Of a stretch of DNA of 64,000 nt, positions 11,291-24,899 are shown one piece after another. This DNA comes from Gnetum montanum (taxonomy: Eukaryota; Streptophyta; Gnetopsida; Gnetales; Gnetaceae). The DNA is taken from the NCBI GenBank assembly GCA_015680685.1, contig MNCI01036134.1, positions 93,404 to 157,403 of the forward strand, read 5' to 3'. The notes under the pieces are model-generated. The model had not been told where the DNA came from. It saw only the letters and a program-made list of their open reading frames with translations, and made no database searches. Made by a program: the position numbers and the translations under genes. The number at the start of each line of letters is the position of its first letter. Position 1 is the first letter of the stretch.

Positions 11291-14200
11291 ATCAATATGG
11301 ATGGCCAGCTCCCCCACAATTGAGTTGAGAGGAGGAGATCCAAAAAATAGAGCATGATTGTTTAGAAGTATTAGTGTTGCTAGTTACTTAAGGTTCTATG
11401 AATGGCTTCACTTATTATATCTTGACCAGCAGTCATTTTTTTGGGAATGAAGGGTGGTAGATGGTCATGACATTAGAAGGAAAAGTTTTATGAATGATAT
11501 AAGGCCCTTCCCATAATGTTTGAAATTTAGTACGTTGATATACTCGTATGGGGTTCTAGTAAAGAACCTTATCTTTTGGTTGGAAATTAATTGTTTGTAC
11601 TTGTGCATCATGATGTTGTTTGGCATGTGCCTTATGCACTTCATTCATTTTTATGGCTACTTATAAGTTTTTATCTAGTACATTCATTATCATTAGACAT
11701 TCTTGTTGTGCTAGATCAAGGTCAAGGTCAAGGTCAAGCTTAGAAGTGGTTGAGAATGTATGGAGCTCAACTTGACTTGCAAGTTTAGGTATCTTTCTGT
11801 ACACAACTCATAAGAAGAGTACCCTATAGGAATCTTTTAATTGAATGGATAAGCCCATAAAACATCATTGAATTTTATGCTCTAGTCTGCCCTATATTTG
11901 TTGATTGTATATGTTAGTATTTGGATTATCTCTTTATTAGTAACTTTGACTTGACCATTGGCTTGGGGGTGATAGGAAGTTGTGGGTTTATGTTGCATCC
12001 CCAAGCATTGCATAAACCTTCAAGAAGTAGTTCATGTAAAATGAGTCTCAGTATCAAAAATAAGTACTCTTGGTACACCAAACTTGTTTACAATATTTTG
12101 TTAAATAAATCATGCTATAGTGGAAGATGAATAATTGGTGATGGCTACAACTTCGATCCACTTAGTGTAGTAGTCAACAAAAATAATGATGTACAACATT
12201 GCATTAGACATGGGCATGATGAATTCCATAAAGTCAATGTCCTAGAGGTCAAAGGACTCTAGTGGTTAGATCTAGTACTAAGGTTATCATTCGTTCATCT
12301 CTCTAGTAATGTTCACATGAATAGAAAAAATGATGGATGTCCTTGAAGATTAGCTAGAAGTACTTTGCCATGATGACCTTTATGACTATCTACCATCTTC
12401 TATAATAGCCTCCATAAGGATCTTCATGAGAATCTTGGAGGATCTACAGTTGATTAGCATTAGGTATGCACGAGTGCACCAAGCCATTGACATAAACCTT
12501 GTAAAGGTTGCTTTGGATTTCTATGTAGTGTCTAGATTGGTGAAGAAACTGTTGTTTCTTCCTATTTTCCCATTCCTGTGGAGTTTTCTTAGTGAGAAAA
12601 TAGAAGAGAAAATCATTGTATCAGTTGGTACTCATGGAAGTATGACATCAAGGGATTTAGCAAACAAAAGTTCATCAAGAAATTAATCAGATAAAGGCTC
12701 CTCATCCTCTTTGTCACTCCATTGCAACTAAGATAAGTGACCAGAAATCACATTCTTGGTTTTCTTCTTATCAATCATTGTAAGATTTAACTCATGCAAC
12801 ATTAATAGCCATTGTATTACATAGGGGCACACTGTTGACTTGTTCATAAGGAATTTGATAACATTGTGATTTGTGTGCACAAAGATTTTGTATCCAAGCA
12901 CATAGTACTTGAATTTTTCCAAGGACTACACCACCACCATGAGCTCCTTATCAGTGTTATTATAATTTAATTGTGCACCAATAATGCTTTTGATTACACA
13001 ATGGATATAGTATGGACATTTCTGATCATCCAATTGTATGAACACCACTGGCAATGCATAATTGGATGTATTTGTCATGATGTAGAAAGGTTTGGACCAA
13101 TATTGAGCATCTAGAATAGGAGTTTCTATGAGCTTTTTCTTTACTTGATGGAATGCATGCTCACATTCCTTGGTCTAGTCAAAGGATGCATCCTTCTTGA
13201 TTAAGTCCACTAGTGGCTTGGAAATTTTAGAGAAGTTCTTAGTGAAGCGTTGATAATAACCAATGTGTCTAATGAATGACCTTACATATTTTACCATTTT
13301 TGGTTATCTAGTGATTGCTTGGATGACCCGTACTTCTTTTGAGTCCACCTTGATTTTTTATTTTCAAATTATGTGTCCCAAGACTATGTCTTCTTGGACC
13401 ATCAAATGGAAATTCTTCCAATTGAGCCACAAGTTGATCTCCATGAAATTTTTTATCACTTGCTTGAGATGGTCCAAGGCTTGCTCAAAGTTGGTATTAT
13501 AAGTGGAGAAGTCATCCATGAAGACCTCCACATCACTACCAATTTGCTACTAAAAAATGCTAAGCACTAGGCATTGAAAAGTAGTAGGGGCATTGCAAAA
13601 CTAAAGGACATCTTTTTGTATGAAAAAGTCCCTTAGGAACTTGTGAAGGTTGTTTTGGTCTAGTCCTTTGGTGCTATCTAGATTTTTTTGTAACCACCAT
13701 AACCATCCAAAAAATTGTAGGATCCATGCCCTACAATAGTATCCAACACCTGATTCATAAATGATAATGGAAAAGATCCTTGAAAGTTGCCATGTTCAAT
13801 AGTCTATAGTGTATGTAGATCCTCCATTTACTACCTTTCTTTGGTACAATGACAAGTAAACTAACCCACTCACTATCTACAATGGGATCAATGAATCCTA
13901 GCATAAGAAGTTGTTCAATTTTATCTTTCACAACTTGCTTAAGATTAGGATTCAACCTCCTCTATGGTTGTCTTCATGGCTTGATGAAGGGATATGTGTA
14001 GATCTAATGCTGGCATATCCTTGGATCTACCTCTATTAGTTCATGATATGAATAGGAAAAGGCTATTGGCCATTTGAACCACTTTAAGCAACTTCTTCTT
14101 TTGTGCTTGAGCAAGATGGGCATTTATGATGACTGGCTTACTATTATCAAGATAAGCATATTCTAGATTAGTTGTTAAGGTTTTGAGTTCAAGGGGATCC

Positions 14201-14870
14201 TACTTGAACTAATCTAAGATCTCTAACTTTCTCCAATCCATCTTAGTCTATGCATGGAAGAGTTTGATGTGGATCTACTCTATTTCATCCATGTACTTGA
14301 TGTAAGCACTTGTGAGACTTTTTGTTAGTTCCATGTATATTTGGGGTCTACTCCATTGATTTTTTTCTAGCCTCTATGCACCTTCTTGTTTTGTGGCTAC
14401 TACATCTAGGCACTTTTGAACATTAGATACCTCAACACACTTATTATATGCCTTTATGGATGTACTCTTCATGGTCCATGATTTTTGCATGCAATGGCAC
14501 CTTGTGTTACTATATGCGATGCATGGAACTTGCTTCTTCTCAATTTTACCAAATTCATTTTCCTTGGAGAATTCTAAGGAAAGATCTTGAATCCTCATCT
14601 TGGTGCCAATTGTGATGAGCCAAGCCCCTCCCATGATAATAGGGAAGTTTTTCTTGCAATTATCTACAAGGATCACTAGGAAGTGTAGGATAAGACATCC
14701 ATAGACAATGGTTATAATGTCGTGTATTAATTTCAAAAAATTAGTGATGAATTGATCTACAAGCTTTAGTTTGACGTTGAATTTATTTAATTGAGGTAGG
14801 TTTCAGGAGTTGTATATTTCTTATGAAATTAAATTTACTCTAGAACCTGAGTCTAGTAGAGCCTTGCATA
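11290..14870 (-). pseudogene. pol of element D (protease, RT, RNase H, integrase; decayed)
   Basis: Minus-strand Ty3/gypsy pol. Protease: an LLDSG active-site motif near 14841-14860, with the domain continuing in the 120-codon segment 14736-14374. RT: 13955-13755 with SEWVSLLVIVPKKG, and an intact FMDD catalytic box near 13510-13535. RNase H: a KEL motif just before 12922, then 12922-12728 with VHTNHNVIKFL and NLTMIDKKK. Integrase: HHCC relic near 12420, then IDFM (first Asp) near 12225 and FDTETHF (second Asp) near 12045; the domain runs to about 11300. The domain order RT-RNaseH-integrase is that of Ty3/gypsy. There is a GGTCAA repeat within the integrase end at 11715-11738. Multiple stops. 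Confidence 0.8.
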
Positions 14871-15599
14871 GATCATTCCTTGCAATCTACAACTAGATAG
14901 AAGGACTTTTAGAATTAGATCGTTTTCTAGGAAGATGGCCGACCTTAATCCATTAAGTGACTACATGGATCAACATGGTAGTGTGGATGGTAGAGGGTAT
15001 TTAGTTTGAGGGAGGCTCAAGAGTTATTTTAGAATTGGTAGATGTAGGGTTAATAGCCGTAGGTATCTGTGAAGGTTTTGAAGGACTATTAATTTTGAAA
15101 AAAGCCCTCTTTTGAGGTTTAGGCTCACAACCATTTGAATGATTATCTGGTTATAAGTCAACAACCCTTGTGGTATTTCTTTGTTGTGGCTATGATGGAA
15201 TCTATGTCTACATAGATGGAGCAAGTGGCAAGGTAGTAGTATTGGATGGTATAGAGCTCAGCGATGGATAGGGAAGAGGATAAGTAGAGGAAGAATCAGG
15301 TTGTAGATTATGGGTTCGATAATATTCTAGAAGGTAGTAGTGATAATTAAAAGAAGTATGTCTTGTAGAGCCACAAGCCACAAGGAGATACAAGCTATTG
15401 GATATAGTATCCATAGGGATTTGGTTGTTAATAAGGGTATAGTTGTGTAGGTGATAACATCCCTTATGACTGTGGGTTTTCCATTATTGATATTACTTTT
15501 GAGGTTGAAGTGATGTTCCACTAGAATAATACTATGTTTGGTGAAATTGCTACCTAGGATTACCTTGAGAATAAGGTAATCTCCTAGGTGGCTACCTTT

Positions 15600-17550
15600 T
15601 GTATATTTTTGATTCAAGGCATACACCCCAAGTTCTTGTAGATGAAAGATCATAGGACCATATCCCTTGGGATGATCTTACTAATAGATATCACATTCAT
15701 CATCATCTATTCCAAAATCTACAACCTCATCGACCATGGTAGCCTTACCTTTCTACTACTGATATCCCTTCTCAATATCTCTTTTTATTCTTCTTTCTCA
15801 TTCACAACTTCCCTACTCTACCTTCTCCTCTATAATTTTTAAAGTAGTTTGGAAATTCTCATCTAAGGAGTCCCACATTTTATCCACTTTAGTCGATATC
15901 TTAGAGATAGATTTTTATATTGGCAAGGTCTTTCTCTACATCACTTCATTTAGTGATGCTTCCTCTTCTGATTCATAAAAGTGCATCTCCCTTTTATAGA
16001 GAGAGGGGTATTTGTTGTATTCTTTTTTACTCTCTTACTTTTTCAACTTCCCTTCTTCTTTGACCACTTGTTCTATTAGCCTTTGGATTTGATGGGCTCT
16101 CATCTTAGAAAGTCTTCCTTGGACATTAACCCCAGAGTTTCTCTTATTTTGTTCTAGAGCCCATTTATGATATGGTGAAGTTGCTTCCTTTGAGAGAATT
16201 CATGGCCTAGGCATTAATGCAACAAAGAGTAATACCTGCCAAGGGCAACATCCAAGGATTCATGATTTCCTTGCTTTTACTCTTGAATCTAATTTCTTAA
16301 GTTGAACACTTAGGAGTATGTTTAGTATTTTTCATTGAATAGTTCTAACATCATACTTCATTGGCAAGTGGATTTTGGTTTTAAAGACTAGTATTAGCTT
16401 TTTTCTTCTTTTATGAATGACCTTGGGAATAATTTCAACTTTTGCCAGTCATTTTCAATGTTCTATAAGGAACAAGCTCATGGAAAGCTAGATGATGTAG
16501 TAGATATACGTTATATCCTCCTTCAAACTTGGAGATATTATTCATATACAATCATTTAATCTTGCTATCCTTCTAATGCCTGGTGGGAACTTTGATTACT
16601 TTTGAAACATTCAACATATTTCTAGTGGCTAGTAATGGTTCATCATCATCATTACATCCATAGTGATCCTTATTATGATCATGCCTCCTATGGTGAGTTC
16701 TATTATGCCTCCTTTCTTGGTAACATTCTTGTTCCTCTCCTTTTTGGCTCCCCTCCTAGTTCCTATCATCAAAATGATACCTCCTATCATCTCCATCTTA
16801 ATCTTAACTACCCCTATCTCTACTTGTACTACTACTCTTATTAACATTTGATGATGAGGAGGATGATAAAGATGAAGGACTAGGAGAGTAGTTTCTTTTA
16901 GTTCTTTTTTTTATTCTTTATCTTAATCCTTCTTCTTATTTTTTTCGTTCTCCTTGTCATTTTTCTTGTCCTTGGATAAATGATTAGGAGATTTATCTTT
17001 TGAGGTTCTTTGGTCTTTGGATCCTTTCTTTCCATCACTAAGGGTCTCTAAGGTTGATTACAACCATTGGTGAAATGTGTCCTTTTTAAAGAAAGAAGGA
17101 GAATCTATATATTAAGAGTGGCTAGAAAAGAAATCCTCATCTTCTTTATGTGGCTATAGGAATAATGGTGTTAGGATTCATTTGCCTTCAGAGGCTTCAT
17201 AGTGGGCCTCCATGTGTTTATCATTTTGGAATTGTGCTTTTGTAGGTTGGAAGTCCCTGGATACTTGCTCCATGCTTTCATACTCAGTTCTAGCTATTTC
17301 AATATCCAACCTCATGAGTTGGGTCATGAACATGGTAGGAACGTAACACAATGCTATCATCCATATCTCTCCATTGTAACTACTCATCCTAATGGAGAAT
17401 GAAGATGAAGTTTTGATAATAGGAGTTTAGATGGGCATAGAAAACTTTCAGTTATTGAGGTTTCTCACTGATGGTTCTTTGCATCCTCTCTTATTACTTA
17501 TTATTTTTTTCCTCATGCAATGGAGATTCTTTTCTGTGAGCAGAAGCCAT
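15600..17550 (-). pseudogene. gag of element D (decayed)
   Basis: The gag frame starts with an ATG at 17550, 140 bases past the PBS. The N-terminal part near 17390 retains a relic of the FILHxxExLxWRD motif shared with element 1 and F. The capsid domain is spread over 16600-16150 with frame breaks. The 15653-15590 segment has the post-capsid HLQELGVYALN motif, with the zinc knuckle just before it reduced to C-x2-Y and a Cys lost at the last ligand. The repeated ATG- and ATC-rich stretch around 16640-16870 is the Ser-rich linker seen in E and F. More decayed than the gag of element 1 or G. Confidence 0.7.
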
Positions 17551-17584
17551 TTCAAAAATATATGTAAGTATACTTTAAGATAAT

Positions 17585-17607
17585 GTTATTATTATTATTA
17601 TTATTAT
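17585..17607. repeat. (TTA)n microsatellite
   Basis: About eight tandem copies of a TTA/ATT triplet in the leader between gag and the PBS of element D. Confidence 0.8.
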
Positions 17608-17689
17608 GTGAGATTTCATTATGTTCTCATACAATTCTTGTATATGAATTCATTAGTTAATAAGATTTCACCCACTTATCTAAACTAAG

Positions 17690-17707
17690 TTCTCGACAAT
17701 GACACCA
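17690..17707 (-). other. Primer-binding site of element D (decayed tRNA-Asp type)
   Basis: The plus strand reads TTCTCGACAATGACACCA. Compared with the tRNA-Asp 3' end, every difference is a transition, as expected from methylated-cytosine decay. It lies one base from the 5' LTR. Confidence 0.75.
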
Positions 17708-17708
17708 A

Positions 17709-19498
17709 TCATGAGCAGTTGGTATCCCCTACACCGAGCCATATGAATCACACGCATTTACTAGTTATCTAGTTAAATTTTGTAGATCTAGTTACCCAAG
17801 TGGCCAATATTTCTAAATAGTGAATCATGAACTTGCAAGATTGTTATCTTCTTAATCCATGCTTGTGTATTAATTGTATGTATGAGTAAGTATGGTTAAG
17901 GTATATGATCTGTATTTTTATAATTATTTTAATATATTACCTCCTAATGGCTAGATGATTAAGTGAAGGTTGAATGATTAATTATCTAACTAATAAAATA
18001 GTTTAATGACTAATTATCCTAATGTGGAGTATCCATTCTCACTTGCTATACACATCTTGAACTAGTACTAACACTATTGAGTTACTAAGTGGTTACTATT
18101 GGGCATATCAAATATTGATAAATCGAGTTTTTTATTAGCAATGATATTGAGCATTCGATATTGAAGTTGCAATATTAGATCATTGATATCGGGGCATAAG
18201 ATATGATGTCACATATTTGATATCATGGATGTGTGCGAGCCTATAAATATAACACTTAGTTTCACTACCCACACACAGTTTCATAACATGCTTAGTGAAA
18301 TTCTGTCCATTTGTTTTCTCAATTTGAGCACTTAGCACTTAGCACTTAGGAGTGTATACTTGTAGTGTGATGTTTTGTAATTGAATGAAGTCTTTATTCG
18401 AGTGGAATGTACTTGGACACATTTCATGCATGGAAATGAAGATCAAGATTACTTCACATCATTGTAGCAACACTTAATCTTTATTGTTTACACTTAGAAT
18501 AATTTTATTGGTTTTTCTTAGCTTAATGTTTACTATTTTCTCTAGTTAATAATTTAGTTTTTATGCATGTTATCATTTCTATTGTTAAGAAGAATGGATA
18601 TGATTTATTCTGAGCATTAAGTGTAATCGTTTGATAACCCAGTAGCATTATTGCTTGGTTCACCCACTAGTGTAATCCTTGGTAATCCTAGTCATGATTG
18701 CATGAGTCCAAGACATGTCTAGATAATTAAGAACAAATGTCCATCACATAGGCTACATTAGATTTGTTTATGATCACTTAGATTTAGGAACCATTCCATT
18801 CACTTTTTTTTACTGGGAGCAGTATGGCCTACTCAACATCAATTATCATATGCCCCATCGTGAATTAAATCATATGCCTGGAATTTACTAGCTCACATGG
18901 GAAGACAACAATCATGAACTCTAATTAATTACTAGCATAATTACATTACCTAGTCCACGAAATTCGACCAAGATCATGTGTGAACACTTGTATCTTGTAT
19001 GGTTGGGTGTTGGATACTCCATTGCTCATCAAATATCCACTACTAGGATTACCAAGTGTTAATATTATGTTCAAAGTAGTCATACTCATGTATTTATGAT
19101 TAGTTATATTAATTGTTTAAGAGCATAAATGTAAAGTGTATGGAAAGTAAATTGCTGAATAGAAATAGTAAACTAATCTAAGTGCTACAAAGAATATAGG
19201 AACTCAATTTTATTATTGTTCATGCCAGTGTATTTAGATACATAGGGACTTGAATAAAAATCCATACAATCTCTTAGATCCACATTGTGGGCACTTAGAG
19301 AGAAAATATTTTAACTTTAGAAGGAAAAAAATTGCAAGGGTTTAGCCAAGGCTATGACTGAAAAGTATCATAAATGTGAGAAGTGCATGCATTTTTATAG
19401 GCATTGATTATGTTAGGATCAACATATTTGCATTAATGCATCCTACCATGCATCGATAATGCTACGTCGATATAGCCTACCCTATTGACTATTTATCA
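17709..19498 (-). repeat. 5' LTR of element D (interrupted)
   Basis: Partner of 3611-5291, with the same internal order: a block at 17750-18110, then a nested solo LTR (18116-19031), then 19037-19498. It ends TTATCA followed by the AATTT target duplication. The U3 end (19400-19480) has the ATCGAT and TCGATATAGC motifs. Confidence 0.85.
18116..19031 (+). mobile_element. Solo LTR nested in the 5' LTR of D
   Basis: A 916-bp plus-oriented LTR from TGATAAA to CTCATCA, flanked by a perfect 5-bp duplication AATAT (18111-18115 and 19032-19036). U3 has GATATC-type motifs at 18147-18230, followed by a TATA box (18242-18249, CTATAAATAT). The R region has the CTTTATT motif with a decayed partner. No internal region. 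The solo LTR in the other LTR of D is at a different position and in the opposite orientation, so the two insertions were independent. Confidence 0.88.
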
Positions 19499-19503
19499 AA
19501 TTT

Positions 19504-20096
19504 ATCATTTTTATTTTCATACATTTAAATTTTTTAATAAAATAAAGAACATTACAATAATTAAAACAAAACAACATTATAATGGGAAAAATATTTAAGG
19601 TAAAAAATCGAACAAAAATCAATTCTTGAACCATTAGTAGTAACATAGCTTCAAAAGATTAAAGTGCAAAAATAATTTATAACTTGTAGAAGAGATTTTT
19701 TTTAAAGCTTATGCATTGGCACATTTTTCATGCTAAGGATGCTTCCTTTGAGATCCTTTTATATTACTATGGATTGTTGCATTTGTATTTTGGTTTAATC
19801 ATTAACACTGGTTGAGAGGTTTGGTACATGAAAGAGGAAAAGAGAGGAAGTTCCCTTAGCATTTTCTCATTCTTATATATTTTATCCTTACATTAACTAC
19901 CTAATCTCAATTTAGTCATGCCATGTACATCTTAGGTTCTGTAATGTCCAACATAGCATTCAAGTTATTCATGATACTTTAAATTTTCTAGAGTACAAAG
20001 AGTTTAGTACCTAGTGTGATTATTTCTAACACTAGCAATAATTATAGTGACTGTTTGTAGAGTTATAAGAATCACTCACTAAGAGTCAAACCCTAG
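19504..20096. other. Unassigned stretch, possible copia LTR remnant
   Basis: AT-rich sequence between element D and a solo LTR. Since D is inserted at the copia PBS, the copia 5' LTR would be expected to start here, but I cannot recognise its ends. No credible coding sequence seen. Confidence 0.3.
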
Positions 20097-20984
20097 TGAT
20101 GAACAGTTTTTTTCTTGGTTCTGATATTGGATATGCGATATCAAAGCCTCGATATCAAATACCCAATATTGGGCCCCAAGATGTGATGTCGAATATCTAA
20201 TATTGTGGGGTATGTGCTAGCCTATAAATATAGCGCTTGGACACATAGTTTCAGGATAGTTTTTATCATAGCATAGCAAAGCTCTTATAGTCTGCTTTCT
20301 CTTGAGTTAGAATATTTTTGAAAGTGCCCATAGTAGGAGTCATTAAGTGTACGAATCTTTATTTGAGCACTATTCTACTTGAGCATGGAAATGTGTGTAG
20401 AAATAAAGACAAGCTTTCTGATTAAACCTTGCAGCACCTTGGCTAGCTTAAATATTTTATTTATGCATTTATTGTTTCATGCAATTTCCTTTAATGCTTT
20501 CAAGTAATTAAGTTAAAGTAAGCTAATTAGATTCAATAGCAGTTAATTAATGAAGTGCATAAGTATAACCACTTTGAGCATGTGTATGACTCTTGGTAAC
20601 CCTAGCAATGCTTAACGTTTGGTAACCCCGCAATGTTATATGTGTTCAGAATGTGCATGAAAAGTTGGATTAGATACTTATGCTAGGATAGTTAGTTATT
20701 GATCAACAATTAGATTAAGTTAAATTGATTATAAATTACATTTCGACCTATTCTTAATTGTAGATAAATAAAGTATAAAATAAAAAAAATCATGTATCTC
20801 AATTATACTTAACCATACAATTAAGCTCCACAAGTATATTTGAGAAGACAACGATTATCAATATTAGATTTCATGTCTTGGAACTAGCGTACTTAAGAAC
20901 TTAAGGTCTGTAGAGTTCAACAAGATCGTGCATAAACACTTGTGATTTGTATGGTTGGGCATAGAGTTACCTCACCGCTCATCA
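20097..20984 (+). mobile_element. Solo LTR with perfect target duplication
   Basis: An 888-bp Athila-like LTR, TGATGAA to CTCATCA, flanked by CCTAG on both sides (20092-20096 and 20985-20989). U3 has GATATC-type motifs (20127-20205) ahead of a TATA box (20223-20230). R carries a CTTTATT...AATAAAG pair near 20358-20415. No internal sequence. Confidence 0.9.
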
Positions 20985-20989
20985 CCTAG

Positions 20990-21379
20990 CATAGAGGATT
21001 AATTGCATTAAATGAGATTTGGAGGAATTTATCTATTTTGAGTACTTCTAACCATCCACAATTTATTTCTAGGTATTTTTCAACTTATTTTTTTGTCTTT
21101 CCTTTTTTGTAATATTTTTATGTTAAGAATTTTCCAATATATATATACTCATTTTTTAATTTCTTCACATGTTTCCTTGAAAAATGTTTGAAAAATAATA
21201 ATTATTCAATTTATGTTCATGTACAATGTTTGGGTTCCAATACACATGTGGAAGATGCTCTAAACATTAGCCATTCAAAGCATAAGTTTAAGGATGTGGA
21301 TTTGCTTTAAAAATGTTAAGCATTAACACCTTTAAAATTTTGTTAAATAATTATATCAATCATGACACTTTTCTATTTC
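20990..21379. other. Unassigned AT-rich sequence
   Basis: Continues the pre-insertion sequence on the right of the solo LTR. I see no coding or structural feature. Confidence 0.4.
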
Positions 21380-21885
21380 TTAATACTTTCAAAGCTTCTA
21401 TAGGAATGTTATATAGTCTAAGAGGTTTTCCATTTTTTATCTTGTATAAAATTATCTTGACTTTATAGAAAGAAAGTTCATTGACTAAACCAAAATTTGG
21501 TTCTTTTTCTTGGATATCTTCTTTGGGAAAATATTCATTTAATAATTTTTTAAAATAATTTTTTCACCTATCCAAAATTTCATTAGCTTTTACCAAAATT
21601 CTTTCATCTATTTTCTTGATGCATGTGACATGATCAATGACTTTATATATATATTCTATGATTTTTGCTACTTTATATATAGATTTTTCTACTTCCTTGG
21701 TTCCTAATTTCTCATAGAAATTATCTAAGGTCTTATGTTTGACTTTGGCCACTCCTACTTTTGCTTCATGTTTTGATATTTTCCACATCTAAAATTTTCT
21801 TGATTTTAGGTTTAATATTATTTCTTAAAGCATTTTTCTTTGTTTTGAATGGCATGTTGTACTTCATCATTCTACCACCATATCC
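21380..21885 (-). pseudogene. RTE-type LINE fragment (linker and start of RT)
   Basis: Minus-strand relic of a non-LTR retrotransposon. Near 21880-21820 it has a WWxNDEVQ.AI motif, typical of the endonuclease-RT linker of plant RTE LINEs. The 74-codon open segment 21788-21564 continues with LGTKEVEKSIYKVAK and VTCIKKIDERILV, both matching that linker. The segment 21445-21388 has a relic of the conserved IKNGK...NIPIEA start of RT. The rest of RT is missing below 21380. Several stops and frame changes. Confidence 0.7.
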
Positions 21886-24800
21886 TTTGGAATGTACTTT
21901 TTTCCTTTTATTTCATTTAAAACATTCTTCCAATTTTTTGAATTTAACATTCAATTGGCTTTAAATTAAATTTGCAAAATAATCCTAATTCTGTGTCTTC
22001 TTGAAGTAATCATTCTCTAAATAAGGTTGTTGATACATAAAATTGATCTTATACTATATTTATAACTAACATTTTAGAATCATGTTTTAGGAGACTATAG
22101 CCTAGGGCATGTCTTACATGGATATCGAAACTCGTAAATAATCTTAATTAGTAAAGTATAATGATTAATATAAAAATTATGTAAATAGGAAAATTTTTAT
22201 TTAAATAAAAAATAAAAATTTTTGAAAATGGAGCATATGGTTCTTTTATTATTGTAAATATAAATTTTCATCATGAAATAGTAAATAAACACAAACTAAA
22301 AAATGATAATATCATAAATGATAACGAAAATATATATTCAAATTGATATTTTAATCTAATTAAAAATTCATATTTTCAACGAAAGATTACAATTTAATAA
22401 TGATATTAGAGACACATAAACAATATTGAGAAACTCCAACTTAGATGACACATTGTACGCACTATCAAAAAATTTTCAAACAATTTTAAAAGAAAAAGTA
22501 AAGCTTAGGACTTAACTCTTCACTATTTTTTAGATATTTTTTATTAGATTCACTACCTAGCTAGTAGATTTTATTGGCCCAAGCTTTTAGCAAATAGGTA
22601 TCTTTGAGAAGATCTAATGGTTTAGAATTCTCTCTATTTTATAATTCATTACAAAAAGCCTTTTGGAAATAAGTTTCATAATATACATCCTTCACATAAA
22701 CCAAAAGAGGCCTAAATTGGTTTATAAAGAGGGGTTGAATGATGGAGAAGAATAGAACTTTGGTTCTAGTCTAATTGAGATGGTTGAATCATGACTATTT
22801 ATAGTGGTAGGGAAGGACACTGTAACATGGAAATGTAAAAAGATTGATTCTAACTTAGAATGTAGGATCTCAAAGATCATCTCTTCTTTTACCTCTTGTT
22901 CCTTCTTTATTGGTAACTATCCCATAGCTCCAAATCTTTTGTCTTTTAAGTTTTGATTCCTCTTTAGAGTTTGAACTATTGGTGTTTCCTTGTTTTTCCC
23001 TTCCCCTTCCATCTTTACACATACCTAGAAAATGCCATAACACAAAAATAGGATGCTACAACGTAATAGAGAAAATAAAAAATATTTTAAATAAAAAATA
23101 GAAAATCATTAAACTTTTAAAATGTACTAGTTACTTACTAGTAACTAACATGTCATATATATTTTTGAGTAGAGAAAGAGTCATTAGGATCATGTCCAAA
23201 TTATTTCTATGTTATTATACATTATTATAATTATTTCATTTTTATTATTAATATATATTTTTTAAAAATGACTATGTTCTTTCTATTGAATGTAAAAAAA
23301 ACACAAGCTATTGAAAAGCACATAAAACTAAAATATACAATCACTTTAATATTTTCTTGTTAAACTCCTTTCGATTAACTTAGAACTAAGTAGTATACAG
23401 ACACCATGCTTCTATATCTTAGTTGATTGAACTAGTAAATTTCAAGCATATACCATAAGAAGAATCTATAATGCATTAATAAAGACATGAAAGCACTCTT
23501 GGTGTGGTAAACCATGTTACTCTTGCACTCTTTTTAATATGTATCATTAAAAAGTTATTAGCTTAAACTTATTAAGAAATATACAAAAAGGAGAATCTAT
23601 TACATGGAAATAATCTAATGAAGATTTTTTTTATAATGATATCACAACCACAAGGACTTCATGACAACAAAAAATAGAAAATTTCCAATTTGAACTTACC
23701 ATGAAATTAAAAATAAAAAGATAATTATTTTACATTAAAATAAACTAGAAAGTATTTATTTTTATAACATTATACGAGAGATGATTTTCAAACTAACTGT
23801 AGAAATGATAGAAAGAAAGCCACACAAATCCTTGTATTTTATGAAAATGATGAATACTCTCAAATATTAGTAGCCATGTATAACAAACAAAAATGGAAAA
23901 AACATCTTAGGTAGTAAAGCTTAGGATCAACATACAAAAAGAGAGAGAAAAAAATTGGATATTTATGAAGGTAACTTTTAAATGAAAAATAAAGTCTAGC
24001 AATAGTAGTTAACAAATGAGCCCATGCTATTTATAACTAATTTAAAAACTATATGAAGCTTCTTTCAGTTATATTGTCCATGTATATGAAGATAAAAAAT
24101 ATGATTAATCTTTGCATAGTTTTGAAGTTTTACAACTAAGTCAATATTATCACCTTTCTACATAGAATTCCATCATCCTAACATATCAAAATAATATAGC
24201 AAAAGTTAGCTGAATGATAATATACAAACCCAAGTTCAAAACATATAGTAAATAATAATTATGATAGTTGGCTTCAATGAAATGGAATAATCCATTGCCC
24301 AAATAGAAGATAATAGTGGTAACTAAATGTAAAAAAGAAAAAAAAGAAGAAGAAGAAGAAGAAGAAGCTAAAAATATGATATTTTTTGTAATAGCTAAAG
24401 TTATTTTCCACACTAAAAAGGAAGAAAATCATCTATGCCATTAATTTACTAAACTAAGACATCCTCACTATTCATTACCACTTTACTATTGATGTGAATA
24501 CATTCATGCACATTTATCCACACATTGGCTTCATGTCATTTACCCCTTTTTTATGACATTTAATATCATATTTATTTTACATGGAGTGTAATGTATTTTT
24601 GTAATGATTTTATTAATAGTTCTAAGTAAAGAGAGAGTGGAAATACTTCAAGTTTTCTTAAAGTTTGAAAGTATTAGTATTTTTCTTTTCTTTATTGGAC
24701 TATATTCAAGATGACACCAATAAATTCTATAGCTAGAAGGAATAGCCGACATGTGCTTAAGGCACTTAGCTAAAAGGGTTTTGTAGTGAGATATGCATTC

Positions 24801-24899
24801 TTTCTATTTTCAACTTTAAAAATAATTTTTTTAAATAATTATTTTAGTGTTACTTCATTTTATATTACATTCACATGACAATATCATCATCATTATCAT
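21886..24899. other. Unassigned AT-rich sequence between LINE fragments
   Basis: About 3 kb of strongly AT-rich sequence with short chance frames and many A-runs. A run of AAG triplets lies at 24331-24367. I recognise no gene, LTR or terminal repeat here; old decayed transposon sequence is likely. Confidence 0.4.
24331..24367. repeat. (AAG)n microsatellite
   Basis: A-rich run followed by about eight AAG triplets. The Ser-rich frame on the opposite strand (24413-24186) is only a translation of this repeat. Confidence 0.8.

Larger units (their letters stand above)
3611..19498 (-). mobile_element. Full-length Athila-like Ty3/gypsy element D with nested insertions
   Basis: A 15.9-kb minus-strand element with both LTRs (3611-5291 and 17709-19498) and a perfect 5-bp target duplication AATTT (3606-3610 and 19499-19503). 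In transcription order: 5' LTR, decayed tRNA-Asp PBS, gag, protease, RT, RNase H, integrase, spacer with a U3-like module, ORF3, polypurine tract, 3' LTR. Each LTR holds its own solo-LTR insertion, and about 1 kb of foreign sequence lies at about 8650-9660. It is inserted beside the copia PBS. It is heavily decayed, mainly by C-to-T and G-to-A changes. Confidence 0.88.

Noticed and set aside
24186-24413. Ser/Phe-rich 75-codon minus-strand frame
   Set aside because: Produced by the AAG microsatellite; no homologous motif.
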